Shown in pieces: positions 7,015 through 16,942 of a stretch of 64,000 nt of DNA. Made by a program: the position numbers and the translations under genes. The notes beneath the pieces were generated by a model. The model was given only the letters and a program-made list of their open reading frames with translations, had not been told where the DNA came from and searched no databases. The DNA is from Paracoccus sp. (in: a-proteobacteria) (lineage in GTDB: Bacteria > Pseudomonadota > Alphaproteobacteria > Rhodobacterales > Rhodobacteraceae): contig NZ_JAUNTO010000014.1 of NCBI RefSeq assembly GCF_030538655.1, positions 1 to 64,000 of the forward strand. Reading direction: 5' to 3'. Numbering within the stretch: position 1 is the first letter of the stretch; the number at the start of each line of letters is the position of its first letter.

Positions 7015-7231
7015 CCATGTCACAACCGGATCACGGAAACGGGCAGTGACAGGGGCGCCAAGACCCCGACGAAGGCGAAGCAGGCTTCATACAGGCACCC
7101 GTTTTCAAACAATGATCCGGCGCGGCGCGGGCAGCACCTTCCCCGGGTGGCGCCAGAGCCGGACGACCCAGGAATGGGAACGAGGGCGGCGGATCGGGCG
7201 TGGCAGCGGCCCGATCCGCCCTTTCTCTTTC
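7015..7231 (+). ncRNA. mraZ leader RNA, UpsM-like
   Basis: The 5' leader of the dcw cluster begins near 7015 if the -35-like TTGACC at 6980-6985 is used (no good -10 is visible). It opens with a GTCAC/GTGAC stem (7019-7023, 7046-7050) and ends in a strong terminator (7188-7231) about 40 bp before mraZ. In R. sphaeroides the abundant small RNA UpsM, about 206 nt, arises in this position by premature termination upstream of mraZ and is processed by RNase E. Size, position and terminator agree; primary-sequence homology was not tested. Confidence 0.65.
7188..7231 (+). terminator. Terminator/attenuator in the mraZ leader
   Basis: A perfect 12-bp stem, GGCGGATCGGGC (7188-7199) with its complement at 7209-7220, has a 9-nt loop and is followed by CTTTCTCTTTC. 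It stands in front of the whole dcw cluster, so cluster expression must depend on readthrough or on a second promoter. Confidence 0.82.
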
Positions 7232-7270
7232 GGGCGGGCCGGAAGAGACGGGACAGTGAGGGCGGGCCGC

Positions 7271-7783
7271 GTGGCGCGAAAGTTCAGGGGCACAGAGACC
7301 GTCAGGGTCGATGGAAAGGGGCGGATGTCCGTCCCCGCCCGGCTGCGCCGCGTGTTTGACGCGGGCGATCCACAGTTCGCCGCCAATACTGCCGGACGCA
7401 CCCAGATCGTTGCCGTGTATGGCCCTGACGACTGGAACTGGATCGAGCTTTACACCATCGAGGCCATTGACGAAATCGACAGCCAGATCGACCGTCTGGT
7501 GCGCGGCAGCCCTGAACGGCGCTGGCTGGAAACGCTGATGAACGGTCAGTCCACCGATCTGGAAATCGACAAGGAAGGCCGTCTGGTCCTGCCGCAAAAG
7601 CTGCGGGAAAAGCTGGGTCTGACCGAAAACACCGAAACCATTTTTGAAAGCCGGGGGGATTACGTTCAGGTCTATCACCCCGATTCCCGTCCGCACGATT
7701 CGCAGGCGCTGGAGGAATTCACCCACCAGCATGGATCGGGCTTTGATCCGCGCGCCTTTCTTGCGCGGGCGGGCGAGGGCTAG
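7271..7783 (+). CDS. mraZ: Transcriptional regulator MraZ
   Basis: MraZ is a DNA-binding protein of the SpoVT-AbrB fold that regulates its own division/cell-wall cluster. Two family repeats are present: VDGKGRMSVPARLR near residue 12 and EIDKEGRLVLPQKLRE near residue 97. The 170-aa length is normal for alphaproteobacteria. The start is taken as GTG at 7271 (VARKFRGTE), which fits the family N-terminus; an in-frame GTG at 7256 is possible. The frame runs further upstream, but that part overlaps the leader terminator. It is followed after 3 bp by rsmH. Confidence 0.93.
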   Translation: MARKFRGTETVRVDGKGRMSVPARLRRVFDAGDPQFAANTAGRTQIVAVYGPDDWNWIELYTIEAIDEIDSQIDRLVRGSPERRWLETLMNGQSTDLEIDKEGRLVLPQKLREKLGLTENTETIFESRGDYVQVYHPDSRPHDSQALEEFTHQHGSGFDPRAFLARAGEG

Positions 7784-7786
7784 GCC

Positions 7787-8755
7787 GTGGCGGAGGCACC
7801 TCATATCCCCGTGCTGCTGGACCCGCTGCTGCGCGCGGTTCAGCCGGTGCGGGGCGTCTGGATCGACGGCACCTTTGGCGCGGGCGGCTATGCCCGCGGT
7901 TTGTTAGAGGCCGGGGCGGATCAGGTGATCGGAATCGACCGTGATCCGTCCGTGTTCGACATGGCGGCGGCCTGGGCCGGGGCCTATGGCGACCGGCTGC
8001 GGCTGGTTCAGGGGACGTTTTCCGATATGGACGTGCTGGCCGGTCAGGCGGTGGATGGCGTGGTTCTGGATCTGGGCGTGTCTTCGATGCAACTGGATCA
8101 GGCGGATCGCGGCTTTTCCTTTCTGCGTGATGGCCCGCTGGACATGCGGATGAGCGGGCAGGGCGACAGCGCCGCCGATTTGCTGAATTCGGTGCCCGAA
8201 GGCCGGATTGCCGATGTGCTGTATCATTACGGCGAGGAGCGTGCCTCGCGTCGGATCGCCCGCGCCATCGTTGCCGCGCGCCCGCTGACCCGCACCGCAC
8301 AACTGGCCGAGGTGGTGGCATCCTGCCTGCCGCGCCCGAAACCGGGGCAGAGCCATCCAGCCACCCGCGCCTTTCAGGCGATCCGTATCTGGGTGAATGA
8401 CGAATTCGGCCAGCTTGTCGCCGGATTGTCGGCGGCGGAACGCGCGCTGCGTCCCGGCGGGCGGCTGGCCGTGGTCAGCTTTCATTCGCTGGAAGACCGG
8501 ATCGTCAAGCGGTTCCTGCAATCCCGCGCGGGCGGACAGGGCGGCAGCCGTTATGCGCCCGAGGTGGTGCAGGCCGCGCCTGCCTTTACCCTGCCGTTCC
8601 GGCGTGCCATCGGGGCTGATGATGCTGAACTGGCCGCCAATCCGCGCGCGCGCTCGGCGTTTTTGCGGGTGGGTATTCGCACCGATGCTCCGGCGGGGGC
8701 GGCTGATCCGCGCGATCTGGCGATGCCGTCGCTGCCGCAGGGGGGCGCGCGATGA
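7787..8755 (+). CDS. rsmH: 16S rRNA (cytosine1402-N4)-methyltransferase
   Basis: RsmH (MraW) uses SAM to methylate N4 of C1402 in the ribosomal P site. The 322-aa protein shows [10 protein letters not shown] at the N-terminus, [11 protein letters not shown] for SAM binding, [11 protein letters not shown], and the C-terminal [14 protein letters not shown] motif. Translation starts with GTG. It lies 3 bp behind mraZ and overlaps ftsL by 4 bp (ATGA). Confidence 0.97.
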   Translation: MAEAPHIPVLLDPLLRAVQPVRGVWIDGTFGAGGYARGLLEAGADQVIGIDRDPSVFDMAAAWAGAYGDRLRLVQGTFSDMDVLAGQAVDGVVLDLGVSSMQLDQADRGFSFLRDGPLDMRMSGQGDSAADLLNSVPEGRIADVLYHYGEERASRRIARAIVAARPLTRTAQLAEVVASCLPRPKPGQSHPATRAFQAIRIWVNDEFGQLVAGLSAAERALRPGGRLAVVSFHSLEDRIVKRFLQSRAGGQGGSRYAPEVVQAAPAFTLPFRRAIGADDAELAANPRARSAFLRVGIRTDAPAGAADPRDLAMPSLPQGGAR

Positions 8756-9126
8756 GAACGCTGTTATATGTTGTCTGTCTGGCGCTGGTGATGGCACTGG
8801 CGTTCTGGGCCTATCGCGAGAATTATCGCACGCAATCCGCCATTTCGGAAAAGAACCGCACCGAACGCGAGATTGCGCAACTGCGCGAGGATCTGGGCGT
8901 TCTGCGCGCCGAATGGGCGTTTTTGAACCGGCCCGAGCGGTTGCGTGAACTGGTGGCGCTGAATTTCGATCAGCTTGGGTTGGTGCCGCTGCAATCGGGG
9001 CAGTTTCTGGACCTGAACCAGATCGACTATCCCACTGCCCCGCCGCCCGTCGATCCTTCTGGTGCCGATGCGCTGGACCCGACTGCCGACCGCACCGGCC
9101 GCCCGCCGCTGCGCCCTAACCGTTAA
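8752..9126 (+). CDS. ftsL: Cell division protein FtsL
   Basis: FtsL is a small bitopic protein that joins FtsB/FtsQ and FtsW/FtsI in the septal peptidoglycan machinery. This 124-aa protein has one N-terminal membrane helix (about residues 4-20) and a coiled-coil stretch (about 28-65, [26 protein letters not shown] heptads), then a Pro-rich tail. Sequence is weakly conserved in this family; the position between rsmH and ftsI decides the call. Confidence 0.88.
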   Translation: MRTLLYVVCLALVMALAFWAYRENYRTQSAISEKNRTEREIAQLREDLGVLRAEWAFLNRPERLRELVALNFDQLGLVPLQSGQFLDLNQIDYPTAPPPVDPSGADALDPTADRTGRPPLRPNR

Positions 9127-9136
9127 AGAGGCCGCC

Positions 9137-10966
9137 ATGATCCGCACGCCCCTTCGCCCCTTGGCCCGTATCCTGAACGCCCGTGAAAAGGGCGAAAACC
9201 CCGATGCGATCGAGGCCGAAAACCGCGCGCGCCGTCATGCCGAGATTCAGGATGGCGCGCGCCGCCGGGCCGAAGGGCGGCTGGTGGTGATGGCGGCCTG
9301 CTTTGTGATCGCGTTTGGCACCGTCGGGGTGCGGATGGGGATGCTGGCCGCCTCGCAGCCGACCGAGCCGGTTTCAGCGGTCACGGGCACAGACATCATT
9401 TCGCAGCGCGCCGATATTACCGACCGCAAGGGGCGAATTCTGGCGACGAATCTGCTGACCCATGCGCTGTATGCCCATCCGCAGCAGATGATCGACCCGA
9501 TCCGTGCCGCCGACGGGCTGGCCCGCATTTTCCCCGATCTGGACCGCGACAAACTGCGTGACGATTTCACCGGCGAGCGTAAATTCCTGTGGATTCGCAA
9601 GCGTCTGTCGCCGGAACAGATGCAGGCCGTCCATGACATCGGCGAACCCGGCCTGCTGTTTGGCCCGCGCGAGATGCGGCTTTACCCGAACGGGCATCTG
9701 GCCAGCCATATCCTTGGCGGTTCCGGCTTTGGTCAGGAAGGCGTTGCCAGTGCCGAGGTTCTGGGTGTGGCGGGCGTGGAAAAGGCGTTCGACGGCTGGC
9801 TGCGCGATCCGGCCCGCGACGGCGCGCCGCTGCAACTGTCCATCGACCTGACCGCGCAGCAGGCGATGGAGGAGGTGCTGGCATCCGGCATGAAGGTGAT
9901 GAACGCCAAGGGGGCCACCGCCGTTCTGATGGAGGTTCAGACCGGCGAGATCGTTGCCATGGCCAGCCTGCCCGACTTTGACCCGAACGACCGCCCGCGC
10001 CCCTTGCTGACGGGCGATCCCTCGGACAGCCCGATCTTTAACCGCGCGGTGCAGGGGCAGTATGAGCTGGGGTCCACCTTCAAGATTTTCCCGGTGGCGC
10101 AGGCGCTGGATCTGCAACTGATCAACCCAAATTCGGGCATCAACACCACCAGCCCGATGCAGATCGGTAAATACCGCATCCGCGATTTCCACAATTATGG
10201 CCGCGAATTGTCGGCGACCGATGTGATCGTGAAATCCTCGAACGTCGGCACGGTCAGGATCGCGCAGATTCTGGGGGCTGAGCGGCAGCGCGATTTCCTG
10301 CAAAAGCTGGGGCTGTTCGAGGCCACCCCGATCGAAATGGTCGAGGCGCCCACGGGGCGCCCGCTGGTCCCGACTCGCTGGCCTGCGGTGACGGCGGCGA
10401 CGGTTTCCTTTGGTCACGGCCTTGCTGCCAGCCCGCTGCATCTGGCCGCCGCCTATGCGACGATTGCCAATGACGGCAAGCGCGTCACCCCGACGCTGGT
10501 GCATGGCCGCGCCAGGCCCGAGGGTGAACAGGTCATGTCCCCGCGCGCCGCCAAGATGGCCGTGTCGATGCTGCGTCAGGTGGTCACGCGCGGCACTGCC
10601 CGTCAGGCCGAAGTGGCCGGGTATGAAATTGCAGGCAAGACCGGCACCGCCGACAAACCGCGCCCCGGTGGCGGTTATTACAGCGACAAGGTGGTGGCGA
10701 CTTTTGCATCCGTCTTTCCGGCCTCGGCGCCGAAATATGTGCTGGTGGTGACGCTGGACGAACCCTCGGTCGGGCGGCTTGGCGGTGAAAGCCGCACGGC
10801 GGGCGCGACGGCGGTGCCGGTGGCTGCGGAAATGGTGCGGCGGCTGGCCCCCTTGGTCGGGCTGGCCCCGGTGACGGGCGACAAGCTGCGCACCATCGAG
10901 CCGCGTCGGCAGGTGCATGTTGAACCTGACCCCGCAGGCGGGCTACAGCGCGTGGCAAGCAACTGA
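9137..10966 (+). CDS. ftsI: Septal peptidoglycan transpeptidase FtsI (PBP3)
   Basis: FtsI crosslinks septal peptidoglycan. One membrane helix lies near residues 50-70, followed by the PBP dimerisation domain and the transpeptidase domain with the catalytic motifs STFK (from residue 313), SSN (367-369) and KTG (501-503). The protein is 609 aa. The start at 9137 (MIRTPLRPLARI) follows AAAGAGG and lies 10 bp after ftsL; the open frame begins 25 codons earlier but inside ftsL. Confidence 0.97.
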   Translation: MIRTPLRPLARILNAREKGENPDAIEAENRARRHAEIQDGARRRAEGRLVVMAACFVIAFGTVGVRMGMLAASQPTEPVSAVTGTDIISQRADITDRKGRILATNLLTHALYAHPQQMIDPIRAADGLARIFPDLDRDKLRDDFTGERKFLWIRKRLSPEQMQAVHDIGEPGLLFGPREMRLYPNGHLASHILGGSGFGQEGVASAEVLGVAGVEKAFDGWLRDPARDGAPLQLSIDLTAQQAMEEVLASGMKVMNAKGATAVLMEVQTGEIVAMASLPDFDPNDRPRPLLTGDPSDSPIFNRAVQGQYELGSTFKIFPVAQALDLQLINPNSGINTTSPMQIGKYRIRDFHNYGRELSATDVIVKSSNVGTVRIAQILGAERQRDFLQKLGLFEATPIEMVEAPTGRPLVPTRWPAVTAATVSFGHGLAASPLHLAAAYATIANDGKRVTPTLVHGRARPEGEQVMSPRAAKMAVSMLRQVVTRGTARQAEVAGYEIAGKTGTADKPRPGGGYYSDKVVATFASVFPASAPKYVLVVTLDEPSVGRLGGESRTAGATAVPVAAEMVRRLAPLVGLAPVTGDKLRTIEPRRQVHVEPDPAGGLQRVASN

Positions 10967-10978
10967 CGGGGGCGCGAC

Positions 10979-12463
10979 ATGGCGCAGATGGGACGTAAAC
11001 TGTCGGAACTGGGGCTGCGCGCCTCGGGCGGGCGCGAGCCGGTTATCGCCGGGCTGGCGCTGGACAGCCGCGCCGTGCGGGACGGGTTCCTGTTTGCCGC
11101 GCTGCCCGGTTCGGCGGTCCACGGTGGCGAGTTCATCCAATATGCGCTGCGTCAGGGTGCGGCGGCGGTGCTGACCGACCGCAAGGGCGCCGATCTGGCC
11201 TCGGGCGTGCTGGCGGGCTGGGACGGCGCGCTGATCATCGCCGAAGACCCCCGCGCTGCGCTGGCCGGGGCGGCGGCGCTGTGGTTCGGCGCGCAGCCGG
11301 ATGTGATGGTCGGCGTGACGGGGACATCGGGGAAAACCTCGGTCGTGAACTTCACCCGGCAGCTGTGGCAGGCGATGGGCATCCCCGCGATCAGCCTTGG
11401 CACGATGGGCGTTCAGGGCGATTTTCAGGCGAAACTGGCCCACACCACCCCCGACCCGCTGACCCTGCACCGGATATTGGCCGAGGCCGCAGCCGCAGGC
11501 GTCACCCATGCCGCGATGGAGGCATCCAGCCACGGTCTTGATCAGCATCGGCTGGACGGGGTGCGGCTGGTGGCGGGGGCATTCACGAACTTCAGCCAAG
11601 ATCATCTGGATTATCACGCTGATTTCGAGGACTATTTCGCCGCCAAGGCGCTGCTGTTCACCCGCATTCTGGACGAAGGCGCGGGCGCGGTCATCAATAT
11701 CGACGACCCGCGCGGCCAGCAGATGGCCGCCATTGCATTGGAACGCGGCTTGCGCCTGACCACCGTGGGCCGGGCAGAGGGGGCCGACCTGCGCATTCTG
11801 GGCCAGCGGTTCGACGCCACCGGGCAGGATCTGCGCTTTTCCGTCGATGGTCAGGCGCATCTGGTCCGCCTGCCGCTGATCGGCGGTTTTCAGGCGGAAA
11901 ACGTGCTGGCGGCGCTTGGCCTGGTGATGGCGTCTGGCACGGCCTCGGATGATGTGATCCCGCATCTGCCCGCCATCAGCACCGTGCGCGGCCGGATGGA
12001 ACTGGCCGCTCTGCGCGAAAACGGCGCGGCGGTGTTTGTCGATTACGCACACAAGCCCGGCGCGGTGGTGGCGGCGCTGCAATCGCTGCGCCCGCATGTC
12101 ATGGGCCGCATCATTGTCGTTCTGGGCGCGGGCGGCGACCGCGACCGTAGCAAGCGCCCCTTGATGGGCGAGGCGGCGCGCGAATTTGCCGATGTGGTCA
12201 TCATCACCGACGACAACCCCCGCACCGAAGACCCCGCCGCCATCCGCGCCGAGGTGCTGGCCGGTGCTGGTCCTGAGGCAACCGAAGTCCCTGATCGTGC
12301 CGAGGCAATCCTGCGCGGCGTCGATGCGCTGCAACCGGGCGATGCGCTGCTGATCGCGGGCAAGGGGCACGAGACCGGCCAGATCATCGGCAGTGACGTT
12401 TACCCCTTTGACGACGCAGAGCAGGCCAGCGTGGCCGTCGCCGCGCTGGATGGCAAGATATGA
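10979..12463 (+). CDS. murE: UDP-MurNAc-L-Ala-D-Glu:meso-diaminopimelate ligase
   Basis: MurE adds meso-diaminopimelate to UDP-MurNAc-L-Ala-D-Glu with ATP in the cytoplasm. The P-loop TGTSGKTS lies near residue 113, the carbamylated-Lys region and the central Mur ligase domain follow, and the DNPR motif (TDDNPRTEDP near residue 410) marks diaminopimelate rather than lysine as substrate. At 494 aa the length is normal. It overlaps murF by 4 bp. Confidence 0.97.
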   Translation: MAQMGRKLSELGLRASGGREPVIAGLALDSRAVRDGFLFAALPGSAVHGGEFIQYALRQGAAAVLTDRKGADLASGVLAGWDGALIIAEDPRAALAGAAALWFGAQPDVMVGVTGTSGKTSVVNFTRQLWQAMGIPAISLGTMGVQGDFQAKLAHTTPDPLTLHRILAEAAAAGVTHAAMEASSHGLDQHRLDGVRLVAGAFTNFSQDHLDYHADFEDYFAAKALLFTRILDEGAGAVINIDDPRGQQMAAIALERGLRLTTVGRAEGADLRILGQRFDATGQDLRFSVDGQAHLVRLPLIGGFQAENVLAALGLVMASGTASDDVIPHLPAISTVRGRMELAALRENGAAVFVDYAHKPGAVVAALQSLRPHVMGRIIVVLGAGGDRDRSKRPLMGEAAREFADVVIITDDNPRTEDPAAIRAEVLAGAGPEATEVPDRAEAILRGVDALQPGDALLIAGKGHETGQIIGSDVYPFDDAEQASVAVAALDGKI

Positions 12464-13842
12464 CCCTGTGGACCGCAACCGATGCCGCCGCCGCCACCGG
12501 CGGGCGCGCCACCACCGACTGGGCCGCCAGCGGCATCAGCATCGACACCCGCACCATTCGCCCCGGCGATCTGTTCGTCGCCCTTTCCGCCGCCCGTGAC
12601 GGCCATGATTTCGTCGCCGCCGCCTTGGCGCGGGGGGCCGCCGCCGCGCTGGTCAGCCGCGTGCCGGACGGGGTGCCGGATGGCGCGCCGCTGCTGATCG
12701 TCGATGACGTCACCGCCGCGCTGGAACGGCTGGGCATCGCGGGCCGGGCGCGGCTGCAAGGGCGGGTGCTGGCGATCACCGGGTCCGTCGGCAAGACCTC
12801 GACCAAGGACATGGCCGCCGCCGCGCTGGCCGGGCAGGGCCGCATCCACGCCGCCGAGGCGTCGCTGAACAACCACTGGGGCGTCCCCCTGACGCTGGCC
12901 CGGATGCCCGCCGACACGGATTTCGCCATCATCGAGATCGGCATGAACCACCCCGGCGAGATCGCCCCCTTGGCCCGCATCGCCCGCCCGCATGTGGCGA
13001 TGATCACCACCGTCGCCGCCGCCCATCTGGAAGCCTTTTCCAGCGTCAGCGACATCGCCCGCGAGAAAGCCTCGATCTTTGCCGGGCTGGAACCGATGGG
13101 CAGCGCCATCATCCCAGAGGATCTGGACGTAACCCCGATCCTGCGCGACGGCGCGGATGCCGTGGGCGCGGTCGTCACCGGCTTTGGCGCATCTGGCGCG
13201 GCCCGCCCCCTGACCGTGACGCCCGATGGCGATGGCACGCAGGTCCGCGCGCGCATCCTTGGCGAGACCACCGATTTCCGCCTCGCCAGCATGGGCGCGC
13301 ATTTCGTGATGAACGCGGTCGGCGTCCTGACCGCGCTTGTGCAACTTGGCGCCGATCTGACCGCATCCTCTCAGGGTCTGGCACGCTGGCAACCCTACAA
13401 GGGTCGCGGCGCGGTGGAACAGTTTGGCGACATCACCCTGCTGGACGACAGCTATAACGCCAACCCCGCCAGCCTTGCCGCTGGTCTGGCGACGCTGGAG
13501 CGTCTGCCGCCCGGTCGCCGCGTCGTGATCCTTGGCGACATGCTGGAACTTGGCCCCGACGAGATTGCCATCCACCGCGATATCGCCACTTGGCCGGTCA
13601 TGGGCGAAATCTCGCTGGTCCATGCCTGCGGCCCTCGAATGCGCGCGATGTTTGGTGCGCTACCTGTTGAAAAGCAAGGCATCTGCACCGAGACTGCCGA
13701 CGGGCTGATTGCCCGCGTCAGCGAGCTGACCCAACCCAAAGACGTGGTGTTCGTCAAAGGGTCCAAATCCTCGCGCGTGGCGGCGGTCGTTGACGCCTTG
13801 CGTAAAACTTGGCACAGGCCCGCGCCTGACACAAAGGATTAA
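12460..13842 (+). CDS. murF: UDP-MurNAc-tripeptide:D-Ala-D-Ala ligase
   Basis: MurF completes the UDP-MurNAc-pentapeptide by adding D-Ala-D-Ala. The ATP site [11 protein letters not shown] is near residue 107, [10 protein letters not shown] and [10 protein letters not shown] are family signatures, and [12 protein letters not shown] marks the C-terminal domain. The length of 460 aa is typical. Start and stop overlap or abut neighbours: ATGA with murE, 2 bp to mraY. Confidence 0.97.
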   Translation: MTLWTATDAAAATGGRATTDWAASGISIDTRTIRPGDLFVALSAARDGHDFVAAALARGAAAALVSRVPDGVPDGAPLLIVDDVTAALERLGIAGRARLQGRVLAITGSVGKTSTKDMAAAALAGQGRIHAAEASLNNHWGVPLTLARMPADTDFAIIEIGMNHPGEIAPLARIARPHVAMITTVAAAHLEAFSSVSDIAREKASIFAGLEPMGSAIIPEDLDVTPILRDGADAVGAVVTGFGASGAARPLTVTPDGDGTQVRARILGETTDFRLASMGAHFVMNAVGVLTALVQLGADLTASSQGLARWQPYKGRGAVEQFGDITLLDDSYNANPASLAAGLATLERLPPGRRVVILGDMLELGPDEIAIHRDIATWPVMGEISLVHACGPRMRAMFGALPVEKQGICTETADGLIARVSELTQPKDVVFVKGSKSSRVAAVVDALRKTWHRPAPDTKD

Positions 13843-13844
13843 CG

Positions 13845-14927
13845 ATGCTCTATTGGCTCAGCGGGCTGTCCGAAGGCGGCGATCTGTTCAACCTGTTTCG
13901 CTATATCACCTTTCGCGCGGGGGCGGCGTTTTTCACGGCGCTGCTGTTCGGGTTCATCTTTGGTAAACCGCTGATTAACTATCTGCGCCGGGTGCAGAAA
14001 AAGGGTCAGCCGATCCGCGACGACGGCCCCGAGGGCCATTTCGTCAAGGTCGGCACGCCGACCATGGGCGGGCTGCTGATCCTGTCGGCGCTGTTCACCT
14101 CGACCCTGCTGTGGGCGCGGCTGGATAACGGCTATGTCTGGATCGTCTTGCTGGTGACGCTGGCCTATGCGCTGATCGGCTTTGCGGATGATTACGCCAA
14201 GGTGACGAAACAACACCACGCCGGCCTGTCGGGCAAGGTGCGGCTGGGTCTGGGCGTTCTGATCGGGCTGGCGGCATCGGTCGCGGCGATGATGCTGCAT
14301 CCCGCCGGGCTGACCGGACAACTGGCTATGCCGGTGTTCAAGGACGCGCTGATTAACCTGTCGTGGTTCTTCCCGGTGTTCGGAATGCTGGTGATTGTCG
14401 GGTCCGCCAATGCGGTGAACCTGACCGATGGGCTGGACGGTCTGGCGATCATGCCGGTGATGATCGCCGCCGGAACGCTGGGCGTGATCGCCTATACCGT
14501 GGGCCGCGTGGACTTTACCAATTATCTGGGCGTCCACCATGTGCCGGGGACGGGCGAGATTCTGATTTTTGTGTCTGCCCTGATCGGCGGCGGGCTGGGC
14601 TTTCTGTGGTATAATGCCCCCCCCGCCGCCGTGTTCATGGGCGACACCGGATCACTGGCCTTGGGCGGCGCGCTGGGCGCCATCGCCGTCGTCACCAAAC
14701 ACGAAATCGTCCTCGCCATCGTCGGCGGGTTGTTCGTCGTCGAGGCGCTGTCGGTCATCATCCAGGTGCTGTATTTCAAACGCACCGGCAAGCGCGTGTT
14801 CCTGATGGCCCCGATCCACCACCATTTCGAGAAAAAAGGCTGGGCCGAGCCGCAGATCGTTATTCGGTTCTGGATTATTTCGCTGGTGCTGGCGTTGATC
14901 GGGTTGGCTACGTTGAAGTTGAGGTGA
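13845..14927 (+). CDS. mraY: Phospho-N-acetylmuramoyl-pentapeptide transferase
   Basis: MraY transfers phospho-MurNAc-pentapeptide to undecaprenyl phosphate to form lipid I on the inner face of the membrane. The 360-aa polytopic protein carries [17 protein letters not shown] with the Asp pair, [13 protein letters not shown], and the [15 protein letters not shown] motif. It starts 2 bp after murF. A low-GC gene of unknown function follows at 14934. Confidence 0.97.
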   Translation: MLYWLSGLSEGGDLFNLFRYITFRAGAAFFTALLFGFIFGKPLINYLRRVQKKGQPIRDDGPEGHFVKVGTPTMGGLLILSALFTSTLLWARLDNGYVWIVLLVTLAYALIGFADDYAKVTKQHHAGLSGKVRLGLGVLIGLAASVAAMMLHPAGLTGQLAMPVFKDALINLSWFFPVFGMLVIVGSANAVNLTDGLDGLAIMPVMIAAGTLGVIAYTVGRVDFTNYLGVHHVPGTGEILIFVSALIGGGLGFLWYNAPPAAVFMGDTGSLALGGALGAIAVVTKHEIVLAIVGGLFVVEALSVIIQVLYFKRTGKRVFLMAPIHHHFEKKGWAEPQIVIRFWIISLVLALIGLATLKLR

Positions 14928-14933
14928 GGGGGG

Positions 14934-15344
14934 ATGGCAAACACTGATGCCATGGAAATGGTAGAAACGCGTGAAGATCGAGCCATTCGACGTGGGGCCC
15001 AGATTGACGAATTAGCAGCCAGAGTAACGCGCCTCGCTGGCGTAGCCGCGATTGCAGCATTGGTGCTGGAACACGGTCGAAAAAATTTTGAACAGCTTCT
15101 TGCCACCTTATCGATAGACGTTCCGGGCTTGGCAGGAACGCTTGCCAGCGTTGCCACGCTTTCAATGATCACACTTACACTTATGCAAGCCTACAGTGTT
15201 ACTGCGCTTTTAGGCCAGCGGCTCCGTGAGATGAAACCAAAGAAAAATCTAGTTGCAAGAATTGCCTATCCAGTCGCGGCATTTCTTGTCATCATTGGTA
15301 ATGCTCTCGTTTTTTCTGTGATCTATTCCCTCATTGCTGAGTGA
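14934..15344 (+). CDS. Unknown small membrane protein inserted between mraY and murD
   Basis: I do not recognise this 136-aa protein. The N-terminal half is charged (about residues 1-40), followed by two or more hydrophobic segments (about 64-95 and 105-135), so it is probably an inner-membrane protein with a cytoplasmic head. GAGGGGGG precedes the ATG, a strong ribosome site. Base composition differs from the cluster: 15061-15120 has 27 G+C of 60, against well over 60 percent in flanking genes, and A/T-ending codons are common. mraY is normally followed directly by murD, so this looks like acquired DNA lying in the same transcription unit. Confidence 0.75.
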   Translation: MANTDAMEMVETREDRAIRRGAQIDELAARVTRLAGVAAIAALVLEHGRKNFEQLLATLSIDVPGLAGTLASVATLSMITLTLMQAYSVTALLGQRLREMKPKKNLVARIAYPVAAFLVIIGNALVFSVIYSLIAE

Positions 15345-15348
15345 CGCG

Positions 15349-16746
15349 ATGATCCCCGTCCAACACGTCACAAACCAGACCATCGCCGTCCTGGGCCTCG
15401 GCCGCTCGGGCAAAGCCACCGCTGCCGCCCTTGCCGCTGGCGGTGCGCAGGTCATCGCTTGGGATGACGGCAATGACACCCGCGCGCAGGCCGAGGCAGA
15501 CGGCCTCACCATCCGCGATCTGACCCGAGACGACGCTTGGGAAGGCGTCACCGCCCTGATCGTCTCCCCCGGCATCCCGCATCTTTACCCGCGCCCGCAT
15601 CCCGTCATTGCCAAGGCGCTGGAGCTTGGCATCCCGGTCGATAACGACATCGGGCTGTTCTTCCGCAGCTTTGCCACGACCGACTGGCATGATTTCGACC
15701 GGACGCCGCAGGTGATCGCCGTGACCGGCAGCAACGGCAAATCCACCACCACCGCGCTGATCCACCATATCCTGCACGAATGTGGCCGCCCGACGCAGAT
15801 GGGCGGCAATATCGGCACCGGGGTTCTGTCGCTGGACCCGGCGCATGATGGCGAAGTCGTCGTGCTGGAACTCAGCAGCTATCAAACCGATCTGGCCCGC
15901 GCGCTGACCCCGGATGTGGCGGTGTTCACCAACCTCTCGCCCGACCATCTGGACCGGCATGGCGGGCAGGGCGGTTATTTCGCGGCCAAGCGGCGGCTGT
16001 TCGCAGAGGGCGGGCCGGACCGGGCGGTGATTGGCGTCGATGAGGTCGAGGGGCGCTATCTGGCGAACCAGATGGCGATGGCGCCCGGCGATGACCGGGT
16101 GATCCGCGTGTCGGCGGGGCAAAAGCTGGACGGGCCGGGCTGGTCGGTCTTCGCGCGCAAGGGATTTCTGGCCGAATATCGCAAGGGGCGGCAGGTGGCC
16201 TCGGTCGATCTGCGCAGCATTCCCGGCCTGCCCGGCGCGCATAACCACCAGAACGCCTGCGCCGCATGGGCCGCCTGCCGCGCCGTGGGCCTCGCCCCGC
16301 GCGAGATTGAGGCGGCGATGCGCAGCTTTGCCGGGCTGCCGCACCGCAGCCAGACCGTGGCCGAGATCGGCGGCGTGCGCTGGGTCAACGATTCCAAGGC
16401 GACGAATGTGGATGCCGCCGCCAAGGCTTTGGGTGCCTTTCCGCGCATCCGCTGGATTGCGGGGGGGCTTGGCAAAGATGGCGGTATCAGCGCGCTGGCC
16501 CCGCATCTTGGCCATGTGGTCAAAGCCTATCTGATCGGCCATTCCGCCCGCGATTTCGCGTTGGAACTGGGCCAGACCCCCTATGAGATCGCCGAGACGA
16601 TGGACACCGCTGTCGCCCATGCGGCGGCCGAGGCAGAGCCGGGCGATGTCGTGCTGCTGGCCCCGGCAGCGGCGAGTTTTGACCAATATCCGAATTTTGA
16701 AAAGCGTGGCGAGCATTTTGCGGCGCTGGTCGCGGCGTTGAGCTAG
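15349..16746 (+). CDS. murD: UDP-MurNAc-L-alanine:D-glutamate ligase
   Basis: MurD adds D-Glu to UDP-MurNAc-L-Ala. An N-terminal Rossmann segment ([18 protein letters not shown]) is followed by the P-loop [10 protein letters not shown] near residue 126 and NDSKATN in the C-terminal part. At 465 aa the size is normal. ATG at 15349 (MIPVQH) is chosen; a TTG five codons earlier would overlap the upstream gene. The ribosome site is weak, which may reflect displacement from mraY by the inserted gene. Confidence 0.96.
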   Translation: MIPVQHVTNQTIAVLGLGRSGKATAAALAAGGAQVIAWDDGNDTRAQAEADGLTIRDLTRDDAWEGVTALIVSPGIPHLYPRPHPVIAKALELGIPVDNDIGLFFRSFATTDWHDFDRTPQVIAVTGSNGKSTTTALIHHILHECGRPTQMGGNIGTGVLSLDPAHDGEVVVLELSSYQTDLARALTPDVAVFTNLSPDHLDRHGGQGGYFAAKRRLFAEGGPDRAVIGVDEVEGRYLANQMAMAPGDDRVIRVSAGQKLDGPGWSVFARKGFLAEYRKGRQVASVDLRSIPGLPGAHNHQNACAAWAACRAVGLAPREIEAAMRSFAGLPHRSQTVAEIGGVRWVNDSKATNVDAAAKALGAFPRIRWIAGGLGKDGGISALAPHLGHVVKAYLIGHSARDFALELGQTPYEIAETMDTAVAHAAAEAEPGDVVLLAPAAASFDQYPNFEKRGEHFAALVAALS

Positions 16747-16748
16747 CC

Positions 16749-16817
16749 GGGGGGCTGTCTGCCCCCCATCGCCGTTCCGGCGATTCCCCCCGAGGATATT
16801 TGCAAACGAAAGACAGC
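16749..16817. repeat. Dispersed GGATATTT intergenic element, copy 1
   Basis: Immediately behind murD: stem GGGGGGC/GCCCCCC (16749-16755, 16761-16767), a second stem ATCGCC/GGCGAT, a C-run, then GAGGATATTTGCAAACGAAA. The same modular layout recurs at 46583, 61867, 62003 and 63371. Confidence 0.75.
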
Positions 16818-16942
16818 CCGTCCGGCGGGCGCGTCTGAAAAATGCAGATTGGGTAGTAGCGCGGCGGGTTCTTTCGCGCTATGCTGCCCGGCACGAGACC
16901 CGGAAAACCGGGCGAGGCAGAGGCAGTGACGGCGGTATTCCC

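Noticed and set aside
7141..7270. MraZ-binding TGGGN direct repeats before mraZ.
   Set aside because: G-rich pentamers occur but no convincing series of TGGGN at 10-bp spacing could be read.
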